Source of the DNA: AP-15 sp963833745
GTDB lineage: Bacteria > Pseudomonadota > Alphaproteobacteria > ATCC43930 > CGMCC-115725
Reading direction: 5' to 3'
Length of the DNA stretch: 64,000 nt
Assembly: GCA_963833745.1 (NCBI GenBank)
Contig: CAWHZD010000008.1
Coordinates: 434,001 to 498,000, forward strand
Positions 57,451 through 64,000 of this stretch are shown here, in pieces. Within the stretch, counting starts at the first letter, position 1; each line of letters begins with the position of its first letter. Both the position numbers and the translations under genes were made by a program. Under the pieces are notes generated by a model that saw only the letters and a program-made list of their open reading frames with translations, made no database searches and had not been told where the DNA came from.

Positions 57451-57575
57451 GAGTGGGAGTGGTGGAGGCGCCGGGTACTGCCCCCGGGTCCGCAACGCTT
57501 ATTCCATAAGCCGTGTATCGCCATAGTCGGTAGACCGACGTGTCAGATATAGGGCCACGGGCGAGGGAACGCAAC
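57451..57575 (+). ncRNA. Candidate structured RNA upstream of pqiA
   Basis: The 442 bp between sspB and pqiA hold no gene. Within them are three consecutive hairpins: CCGGG/CCCGG (57471-57475 with 57483-57487), GCTTAT-TCC-ATAAGC (57497-57511) and GTCGG-TAGA-CCGAC (57526-57539), joined by TATCGCCATA and followed by ATATAGGG. The string GTGGAGGCGCCGGGTACTGC and the linkers look like a conserved alphaproteobacterial intergenic RNA I have seen, but I cannot name the family with certainty. It could be a 5' leader of pqiA or a free small RNA. A 13-bp direct repeat GCAGAAACCGGGT lies at about 57219-57245. Confidence 0.45.
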
Positions 57576-57628
57576 GCCGGTATCCCGGTGTTTACCGCCC
57601 AGCCCGCAACCGAACATTCAGCCCCGCC

Positions 57629-58891
57629 ATGCCCGAAATTGTTCTCGCCTGCCGCGATTGCGGTCAGATTTACCGGGCCTCCGGGGAGTTGCGGCGATAT
57701 CGCCGGCTGCTGTGCCGGCGCTGCGGCGCGCAATTGTGGCAGGCTCCCTCGGCCGAACTCGCCGACCCGCGCGCTTTTGCCGTCACCGCTGCGATTTTGC
57801 TGCTGCTGGCCAACGCCTTTCCTTTGTTCGAGATCTCTCTCGAGAGCGATCGCCGCAGCACTTTGATCGCGAGCGGCGCTGCGGGCCTTTTCCAATATGG
57901 CGGCGGGATCGCGGCGGTCGGCATGCTGGTCGGGGTGATCGCAGTCGCCATCCCGGTGCTCAACGTCATGCTGCTGGCGGTCGTGCTGATCCGCCTGCGC
58001 CCCGACGCCCGCCCCCGCCCCCGGGCGCGCCCGCGGCTGGGACTGGCGGCGATTTGGCGGGCCGCGCTTCGCCTGCGTCCGTGGGCCATGCTCGACGTCT
58101 TTTTGCTCGGCGCGGTCGTCGCCTACACCCGGCTCGATCAGCTGGCCGAGGTCGCGGTCAAGGCGGGCGGCTACGCACTCGCAGCCTTTGTGCTGGTGCA
58201 GGTCCTGATCGAGCAGACGCTCGGCCGCGAGCGCGTTTGGAACGCGATCGACGACCCGGCCAAATATTCGCCGGCGCCGGGCGAACCCTGGATCCTTTGT
58301 CTCGATTGCGATCTCGTCGTCGGCGCCGGCCATGCGGAGGGCGGCGAGCGCCGCCGCTGCCCGCGCTGCGGCGCGCATCTAGTGGCGCGACGGCCCGCAA
58401 GCCTGGCGGTTACCGCCGCCCTGACCCTTGCCGGCTTGGTCCTCTACCTGCCGGCAAACCTGCTGCCGGTGCTGACGATCACCCGCTTTGGGCGGAGCCA
58501 GGCCTATACCATCCTGGGCGGGGTACGTGACCTCGCCCAGGCCGGGCTGTGGCCTCTCGCGCTGCTCGTTCTGCTCGCCTCGATCGTCGTGCCGGTGCTG
58601 AAGCTCGTCGGGCTGACATGGTGTCTGGTCGCGATCCGAACGCGCTCGGCCTGGCTGTTGCGCCAGCGCGCGGCGTTTTACCGCTTCATCGACTACATCG
58701 GGCGGTGGTCGAACATCGACGTCTTTGTCGTGGCGATCGTCGCCGCGCTGGTGCAGTTCGGAACCATCAGCACGATCGCGCCCGGACCGGGGATCGCGAG
58801 CTTTGCCGCGGTCGTCTTGCTGACGATGATCGCCGCCGACGTGTTCGACCCACGGCTGATGTGGGATGCAGCGCTGCGGAGGCCGAGATGA
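57629..58891 (+). CDS. pqiA: Paraquat-inducible protein A (PqiA)
   Basis: Inner-membrane partner of a tubular MCE lipid-transport system linking inner and outer membranes. The 420-residue protein has two repeated halves, each with a zinc ribbon (CRDCGQIYRASGELRRYRRL..CRRCG and CLDCDLVV..RRCPRCGAHL) and four helices; conserved parts include LLLANAFPLFEISLE and LYLPANLLPVLTITRFG. Its stop overlaps the pqiB start by ATGA. First gene of pqiABC, with the structured RNA candidate just upstream. Confidence 0.94.
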   Translation: MPEIVLACRDCGQIYRASGELRRYRRLLCRRCGAQLWQAPSAELADPRAFAVTAAILLLLANAFPLFEISLESDRRSTLIASGAAGLFQYGGGIAAVGMLVGVIAVAIPVLNVMLLAVVLIRLRPDARPRPRARPRLGLAAIWRAALRLRPWAMLDVFLLGAVVAYTRLDQLAEVAVKAGGYALAAFVLVQVLIEQTLGRERVWNAIDDPAKYSPAPGEPWILCLDCDLVVGAGHAEGGERRRCPRCGAHLVARRPASLAVTAALTLAGLVLYLPANLLPVLTITRFGRSQAYTILGGVRDLAQAGLWPLALLVLLASIVVPVLKLVGLTWCLVAIRTRSAWLLRQRAAFYRFIDYIGRWSNIDVFVVAIVAALVQFGTISTIAPGPGIASFAAVVLLTMIAADVFDPRLMWDAALRRPR

Positions 58892-60573
58892 GCGGCTCTG
58901 ATCCGTCGGGCCCGGTCCCGGAGAACGCGCCGGCGCCCGAGCCGAGCCAATGGGCCGGCCTGCCCTGGGTGTGGGCGGTGCCGATCGTGGCGTCGCTGAT
59001 CGCCGGATGGCTCGGTTATCGCGCGCTGATCGAGCGCGGGCCGACGATCACGATCAGCTTTCAGACCGCGGACGGCATCGAAGCCGACCGGACCACGATC
59101 CGTTACAAGGACGTCGAGCTCGGCCGGGTCGTCAAAGTCGGCCTTAACCCCGACCATTCGCGCGCGATCGTCACCGCGCGGATGACCAGTGAGGCGGATC
59201 CGTTGCTGCGCGCTGACACCACTTTCTGGGTGGTGCGTCCGCGCATCGGGCTGAGCGGCATCTCGGGGCTGAACACGGTTCTTTCGGGCCCTTACATCGG
59301 GCTGCTGCCGGGGAAGGGGCAGAGCGGCGCGCGCAGCTTTACCGGGGTCGAGACCCCGCCGCCCAAGGAAGGGCTAGTCAGCGGCCAAGCCTATACCTTG
59401 ATCGCCGACCGTCTGTCCGAGGTCAGCGACGGGTCGCCGATTTATTTCCACGGCGTGCAGGTCGGCGAGGTCACCAGCCATGAGCTTTCGGATCACGACG
59501 GCAGGGTCGCCCTGCATATTTTCATCTACCGGCCGCACCCGGAGCTGATCCACCCCGAAAGCCGCTTCTGGGTCGCGTCCGGGATCGAGGTCTCGATCGG
59601 GGCGCAAGGCGTCAAGCTCGCCACCGCGCCGTTGTTGACGATCTTGTCGGGAGGCATCGTCTTCGACACGCCCGACCGCGAGCTGCGTGACAAGGCGAGC
59701 CCGCCCGGCTCCAGGTTCTTCCTATTTGCCGACCAGAAGGCCGCCGACGAAGCGGCCGAGCCGGTTCGCGTGTCCTACCGGCTAATGTTCCCGGGTGCGG
59801 TGCGCGGGGTCGACGTCGGCACCCCGGTCGAACTGCGCGGCCGGCCGGTCGGCCAGGTAACCGCGGTTCGGCTCGAGTACGATGCGGCTGCCGACACGAT
59901 CCGCGTGCCGGTGACGATCGAGATAGCGCCGCACCGCATCAAAGTCGGCGGCGAGCGTCTCGACGGCACCGCCAAGGATGCGGTCGCCGCCACCAACCAG
60001 ATGTTCACCGAGCTGATCGCCAGGGGACTGCGCGCCCAGCTAGTGGGCGCCAATCTGTTGACCGGTCAGCAGATAATCTCGCTCGACTTTGTCGCCGACG
60101 CGCCGCCGGCGCAACTGGTTCGCGGCGAACCCTATCCCGAATTGCCGACGGCCGAGGCCAGCGGCATCGAGCAGATCGAAGGCTCGGCCAGTCGCCTGCT
60201 GAACAAGCTCGCAGCCCTTCCGTTCGACCAGCTGGTGGCCCAGATCCGCAGCATGATCGGCCATGCCGACGGCCTCGTCGCCAGCCCCGATGCCAAGCGC
60301 TCGCTGCACAACCTTAATGTGACCTTGGCGAACGCGGCGCAGCTGACGCGGACCGCGGACGTTCAGGTCGGGCCCTTGCTGCAACGGCTCGACAGTGCCG
60401 CCGAGCAAATGCGCGCCACGTTGATGGTTCTCGGCAACAACCCGGCCGCCGGCAACGACCTCGCGCGCACCCTTGGCGAACTGAAGGATGCCGCGCGGTC
60501 GATCCGGGTTCTCGCCGATTATCTGGAACGCCATCCCGAATCGCTGCTGCGCGGAAAAGAGGCGGCGGAATGA
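58888..60573 (+). CDS. pqiB: MCE domain protein PqiB
   Basis: Periplasm-spanning MCE protein that forms the tube of the Pqi transport system. The 561-residue product has a cytoplasmic N-terminus, one membrane helix (WVWAVPIVASLIAGWLGY) and three MCE domains, starting about GPTITISFQTADGIEADRTT, KEGLVSGQAYTLIADRLSEV and VRVSYRLMFPGAVRGVDVGT, then a helical C-terminal part that should form the coiled-coil needle. ATG 58888 overlaps the pqiA stop, and its own stop overlaps pqiC by ATGA. Length matches PqiB (about 545 residues). Confidence 0.94.
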   Translation: MSGSDPSGPVPENAPAPEPSQWAGLPWVWAVPIVASLIAGWLGYRALIERGPTITISFQTADGIEADRTTIRYKDVELGRVVKVGLNPDHSRAIVTARMTSEADPLLRADTTFWVVRPRIGLSGISGLNTVLSGPYIGLLPGKGQSGARSFTGVETPPPKEGLVSGQAYTLIADRLSEVSDGSPIYFHGVQVGEVTSHELSDHDGRVALHIFIYRPHPELIHPESRFWVASGIEVSIGAQGVKLATAPLLTILSGGIVFDTPDRELRDKASPPGSRFFLFADQKAADEAAEPVRVSYRLMFPGAVRGVDVGTPVELRGRPVGQVTAVRLEYDAAADTIRVPVTIEIAPHRIKVGGERLDGTAKDAVAATNQMFTELIARGLRAQLVGANLLTGQQIISLDFVADAPPAQLVRGEPYPELPTAEASGIEQIEGSASRLLNKLAALPFDQLVAQIRSMIGHADGLVASPDAKRSLHNLNVTLANAAQLTRTADVQVGPLLQRLDSAAEQMRATLMVLGNNPAAGNDLARTLGELKDAARSIRVLADYLERHPESLLRGKEAAE

Positions 60574-61169
60574 GGCTGCGCGCTTTTGGAGCGGCGATAC
60601 TCGCCGGCATCCTGACGGCCTGCGGCTCGTCGCCGCCAAGCCATTACTACCAGCTGAGTGCGCAGCCGGATCCGCCGGCCGTTAGGAAAATTGGTGGTCC
60701 GGTGCGGACGGTAGCGCTCGGCGAGGTCAAATTGCCGGGCGCGCTCGACCGGCCGCAGATCGCACGCCAGATCGGGCCGAATCAGCTCGAATACGCCGAG
60801 ACGGACCGCTGGGCGGGCCCGCTTGACGAGATGACGCGGCGGGTGCTGTCGGCCGATCTGCGACCGCTGCTGCCGGCGGGGATGGCGCTGGTGGCCAGCG
60901 ATTCGTCGACCCCTGCCGATCTGACGGTTGCAGTCGAGGTGTCGCGCTTTGACTCGGACAAGGCGGGCCGGGTGACCCTTCAAGCCAGCTGGGAAACCTT
61001 GGACAAGAACGCCAAGGTGGTGGGGGTTCCACGCGAGGCGAATGTCGTCGAGCCCGCTTCAGGTTCCGATACCGCGGCGGCCGCCGCAGCGATGAGCCGG
61101 GCCCTCGCCCACCTCGCCGACAACATCGCCGCCGACATCAGTGGCGCCGGGGCCGCGGTGATCCGCTGA
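60570..61169 (+). CDS. pqiC: PqiC family lipoprotein
   Basis: Outer-membrane lipoprotein that receives the PqiB tube. The 199-residue precursor has a signal peptide with lipobox LTAC (MRLRAFGAAILAGILTACGS), then the ABC-auxiliary/PqiC domain with SPPSHYYQLSAQ, PQIARQIGPNQLEYAETDRW and LTVAVEVSRFDSDKAGRVTL. ATG 60570 overlaps the pqiB stop; the three genes are one tightly coupled operon for envelope lipid homeostasis. Confidence 0.93.
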   Translation: MRLRAFGAAILAGILTACGSSPPSHYYQLSAQPDPPAVRKIGGPVRTVALGEVKLPGALDRPQIARQIGPNQLEYAETDRWAGPLDEMTRRVLSADLRPLLPAGMALVASDSSTPADLTVAVEVSRFDSDKAGRVTLQASWETLDKNAKVVGVPREANVVEPASGSDTAAAAAAMSRALAHLADNIAADISGAGAAVIR

Positions 61170-61247
61170 TCAGGACGGGGCGCCGCCATTCGGAGCGGAT
61201 GCCGTCGGCTTGACGCGCAGCCTCCTTGCGGCTGCGGAACCTTGTCA

Positions 61248-61422
61248 TTGCGAGCGAAGCGACGCAATCTCGGGCCCAACCTAGCTCCGGTCGGGACGCG
61301 TGGTTGCGCGCGCCGCTCCTCGCAGGGGCCCAGTGTGTTTCGCGGGAAGCGGCTGCTTCAGTCTTTGCTTCGGGCAGGGAGAACCGGGCTTCGGAGAACC
61401 GGGCTTCGGGCAGGGAGAACCG
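61248..61422 (+). repeat. REP-like copy and short tandem repeats upstream of thyX
   Basis: GTCATTGCGAGCGAAGCGAC at about 61244-61264 is a copy of the dispersed repeat also present near 32.85 kb. At about 61369-61422 there is a degenerate tandem array of CTTCGG(GCAGG)GAGAACCGG units (three copies, the middle one 6 bp shorter) ending at the thyX ribosome site GGGAG. Confidence 0.65.
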
Positions 61423-61423
61423 G

Positions 61424-62363
61424 ATGCGGCTCACGCCACAGCAACAGGACGAGATCGCGGCACAGCGCGCCGAAATCAGGCCGACATTGCGCGCCACGGT
61501 GCCGACGCTGGAGGAAATCCTCTACCAGCCGCTGCCGGTGCTCGATCACGGCTTTGTCCGCGTCGTCGACTACATGGGCGACGACGCGGCGATCGTACAG
61601 GCGGCGCGGGTGTCGTACGGCCGCGGCACCCGCCGGGTCAGCGAAGACCAGGGCCTGATCAATTATCTGATGCGGCATCGCCACACGACGCCCTTCGAAA
61701 TGTGCGAAATCAAGTATCATGTCAAACTGCCGATCTTTGTCGCGCGGCAATGGATCCGTCACCGCACCGCTAACGTCAACGAATATTCGGCACGCTACTC
61801 CGTGCTCGACAACGAATTCTATACTCCTGCCGTTGAACATTTGGCAGCACAGACTAAGACCAACCGGCAGGGACGCGGCGAGGTTCTGGAAGGGGCGACG
61901 GCGCAGCGCGTGCTTGATCTCTTACGCGAAGACGCCGAGCGCGCTTATGCCGGATATTCCGAATTGCTGAACGAGGACGCCTCCGGCGCACCACTCGACC
62001 CGGCGCGGCCCGGCCTCTCCCGCGAACTTGCCCGCCTCAACCTCACTCTCGGCTTCTACACGCAGTGGTACTGGAAGACTGACCTGCACAATCTGATGCA
62101 TTTCCTGTCGTTGCGCGCCGACAGTCATGCGCAATACGAGATCCGCGCCTATGCCGAAATCATGCTCGACACGCTCAGGCGCTGGGTCCCGATGACCCAC
62201 GCGGCCTTTCTCGAATACCGGATGAACGCCGCCACGATCTCCGCTGCCGGCCTCGCCGTGATCCGCCGGCTCCTCGCTGGCGAACCCGTCGACCAAGAAC
62301 TCCAGCAGCCTCTCCCCCCGCGAATGGCGCGAGCTGATGGCCCTCCTCGGCCGCCCGGCCTAA
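61424..62363 (+). CDS. thyX: Flavin-dependent thymidylate synthase ThyX, with a frameshift near the 3' end
   Basis: Makes dTMP from dUMP using FAD, NADPH and methylene-tetrahydrofolate. From ATG 61424 (GGGAG upstream) it reads MRLTPQQQDEIAAQ..., with the signature RHRTANVNEYSARYS, QWIRHRT and WKTDLHNLMHFLSLRADSHA. At 62297 an extra base shifts the frame; dropping it gives DQNSSSLSPREWRELMALLG ending RPA and TAA at 62361-62363, the expected C-terminus and 312 residues. As written the frame runs to 62575 and would overlap the convergent cca gene by 177 bp, which the correction removes. The catalytic part is unaffected. Confidence 0.9.
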
Positions 62364-62398
62364 ATGACGGGCGGCCCTTTTGCGGCAAACTGACAGGG

Positions 62399-63685
62399 CT
62401 AAAGGCTCGGCTGCGCCAGTTCTTTGAGTCGGGCGAGGCATTGGCTGCGGTCGGGAGCAAAGCAGTGTTCCTGCCACCACTGCTCGACGGCGCCGAGCAA
62501 TACGCCGACGCGCGGGCCGGGTGGGATGCCGAGCGCGATGACGTCGTGGCCGGTCAGCGGGAAGGCCGTTGCTGACCAAGTGCGCGCGAGAGTCAGGAGT
62601 TCGGCAAGCCGGTCCGGGCTGATCAGCCCGTCAGCCGCCCCCAGGAGGGCCAGATCCCTGCAGCGCTCGGCACCGAGGCGGTGGAGCGCGCGGCGCTGGG
62701 CGGCGGCATCACCATGCGGGTCGAGCGGCCAAGGCGGGGCGAGGCCCTGCAACCGGTCGCGCCAGGCGTTTGAGAAGCGCAGCCGCTGGGCGAGCGCCAT
62801 GGCACCTGCGGCATCGACGTCGATCAAAGCAGCGAGGCGGCGCAGCGGGTCGGGCCCAGGCTCGACCGCCAAGGCTTGGGTAAGCGCGATCATTCGTTGC
62901 AGCCGGTCGGGCCGGCGTGCTTCCGGCAGGATCACGGCAAGCACGCCGTCCTCGGCCATCATCGCCAGGGCCGCCCTCGGATCGGCGGTTTCGAGCAATC
63001 TGACCAGCTCCTGCGCGACGCGTTCGGCCGACAGATTCGGCAGCAGATGGGCGGCGGCCCGGCAGGCGGCGCGCGCCTGTTGGTCGCCACGGCCGGCGCC
63101 GAACCGCGCCTCGAAGCGGTAGTAGCGCAGGATCCGCAATACATCCTCGGCGATGCGCGTTGCCGGGTCGCCGACAAAGCGGACGCGGCGCGCCCGCAGA
63201 TCGGCGAGCCCGCCGGTCGGGTCGTCAACGGTGCCGTCGGGCGCCAGAAAGATCGCGTTGATCGTGAAATCGCGGCGCTCGGCATCGGCGGCCCAATCGG
63301 CGTCGAACGTAACGCGCGCCCGGCGGCCGTAGGTCTCGACATCGCGCCGCAACGTGGTGACCTCGTAACACCGCGGCGGCATCCCCGGCTGCGGTGCGGG
63401 GATCGCGGTCACCGTGCCATGCGCGAGGCCGGTCGGCACGACCCTGATGCCGCGGTTCTCCAGCAATTCGATGACCCGCTCGGGCGCCTCCGGGGTGGCG
63501 ATGTCGATGTCGGTGCGCGCACCCGGCGCGCCGACGGGCAGGCCCAGCAGTGCGTCGCGCACCACGCCGCCGACAAAGCGCGCCTCGACCCCGCCGGCCG
63601 CCAGTGCATCGAGCACCGCGCGAGTGGGCGGCTCGACCATCCACGGTTGCGGCTCGATGCGGAACGGGTTTTTTAGGGAGTCCAT
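62399..63685 (-). CDS. cca: CCA tRNA nucleotidyltransferase
   Basis: Class II nucleotidyltransferase that adds or repairs the tRNA 3' CCA end. The 428-residue product has the NTase motif VGGVVRDALLGLPVG with the metal-binding ARTDIDIATPE (DxD), RRDFTINAIF, DPTGGLADLRARRVRFVG, and IAEDVLRILRYYRFEARFG, the poly(A) polymerase-family RNA-binding region. ATG 63685 is the chosen start; the frame open to 63892 is antisense noise over the DUF6111 gene. It lies 32 bp after DUF6111 on the same strand, a frequent alphaproteobacterial pairing. Confidence 0.93.
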   Translation of the reverse strand: MDSLKNPFRIEPQPWMVEPPTRAVLDALAAGGVEARFVGGVVRDALLGLPVGAPGARTDIDIATPEAPERVIELLENRGIRVVPTGLAHGTVTAIPAPQPGMPPRCYEVTTLRRDVETYGRRARVTFDADWAADAERRDFTINAIFLAPDGTVDDPTGGLADLRARRVRFVGDPATRIAEDVLRILRYYRFEARFGAGRGDQQARAACRAAAHLLPNLSAERVAQELVRLLETADPRAALAMMAEDGVLAVILPEARRPDRLQRMIALTQALAVEPGPDPLRRLAALIDVDAAGAMALAQRLRFSNAWRDRLQGLAPPWPLDPHGDAAAQRRALHRLGAERCRDLALLGAADGLISPDRLAELLTLARTWSATAFPLTGHDVIALGIPPGPRVGVLLGAVEQWWQEHCFAPDRSQCLARLKELAQPSL

Positions 63686-63717
63686 TTGGCGGCGAGGAAT
63701 CTGCGTGAGCCGCGGCG

Positions 63718-63998
63718 TTATCGCGGCGGCTTGGGTTCGATATGCCCGGGAACGATGTGGCCGTTCACGTAGCGCGGAGCGACGTAGACGCCCGGTTGCG
63801 ACGTGCCGAAACCGACCGTGACGACCAGCAGCACGATCGCCAGAAAAACCGCGCCGGCGCCTGCCAGCCACACCCAAGGTACCGATGTCCAAGCCACCTC
63901 CCCGCCGTCATGCGGCGCGCCCAGGTCGACATCCACAACAGATAAAGACCCGTCGGTAACATCAGCGGCAGAATGATCGTGAGAAAAACCCGGACCAT
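63718..63998 (-). CDS. DUF6111-like small membrane protein, with one apparent frameshift
   Basis: Small two-helix membrane protein upstream of cca. The first part, MVRVFLTIILPLMLPTGLYL from ATG 63998, and the second, WTSVPWVWLAGAGAVFLAIV..VTVGFGTSQPGVYVAPRY and IVPGHIEPKPP, are in different frames. Adding one C to the CCCC at 63900-63903 joins them as RRMTAGEVAWTSVPW and gives 93 residues, the size expected for the family. Function unknown. The upstream region lies outside the window, so the ribosome site cannot be checked. Confidence 0.72.
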   Translation of the reverse strand, partial: GPGFSHDHSAADVTDGSLSVVDVDLGAPHDGGEVAWTSVPWVWLAGAGAVFLAIVLLVVTVGFGTSQPGVYVAPRYVNGHIVPGHIEPKPPR

Positions 63999-64000
63999 GG

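Noticed and set aside
61226..62575. ThyX with a 70-residue C-terminal extension
   Set aside because: The true C-terminus (SPREWRELMALLGRPA) is found in the adjacent frame ending at 62363; the extension is antisense to cca.

Overview
The window is GC-rich chromosomal DNA that looks like an alphaproteobacterium, probably Rhodospirillales-like. The evidence is the conserved order HDAC-xseB-ispA-dxs-tlyA, an alpha-type SspB, DUF6111 next to the CCA-adding enzyme, heavy use of TTG/GTG starts with clear Shine-Dalgarno sites, and dispersed GTCATTGCGAGCGAAG-type repeats. There is no phage, plasmid or CRISPR signature. The only complete mobile element is one IS1595-type insertion sequence.

Layout. 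1-7.6 kb: a sugar-nucleotide and polysaccharide locus. A leftward ugd-uxs pair makes UDP-glucuronate and UDP-xylose. Divergent from it are galE, a glycoside hydrolase-glycosyltransferase 2 fusion with membrane segments, and an exporter-type ABC transporter. 8-11.8 kb: an M23 peptidase, a DUF4337 membrane protein, a small Tyr-rich secreted protein, short intergenic repeat arrays and a cupin. 11.8-16.3 kb: an HpaB-like flavin monooxygenase coupled to an alpha/beta hydrolase, then minCDE. 16.8-29.5 kb: one 12.7-kb gene for a 4229-residue Gly-rich repeat autotransporter, the most striking object here. 29.5-35.3 kb: a double-domain class III CoA-transferase, a DUF35 Zn-ribbon protein, asnS and tRNA-Glu. 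35.4-44.2 kb: yajQ, an NAD epimerase, a GT4 glycosyltransferase, DUF423, an HDAC-like amidohydrolase, xseB-ispA-dxs (isoprenoid precursors), tlyA and a response regulator. 44.6-47.4 kb: a KpsS-like capsule protein, a radical SAM protein and a small secreted protein. 47.6-50.7 kb: a URC-type uracil catabolism operon (GTP cyclohydrolase II-like, DUF1688, uracil phosphoribosyltransferase). 50.8-54.1 kb: a class I fumarase followed by an ECF sigma factor, a putative anti-sigma membrane protein and a Spy/CpxP-like periplasmic protein. 54.3-56.7 kb: a PEP-CTERM-like gene broken by the IS and by an 11-G tract. 56.7-64 kb: sspB, a candidate structured RNA, pqiABC, thyX, cca and DUF6111.

Four otherwise conserved genes (asnS, upp, thyX, DUF6111) each carry one single-base frameshift. 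Correcting it restores a normal-length protein in every case, and a fifth shift lies at the G tract. This pattern points more to residual sequencing indels than to gene decay, so these loci should be re-read before being called pseudogenes. Nothing here is a clear new defence or biosynthetic system. The best leads are the giant repeat autotransporter with its recently triplicated 561-bp block, the GH-GT2/ABC pair, the structured RNA ahead of pqiA, and the 21-bp-periodic repeat array near 11 kb.
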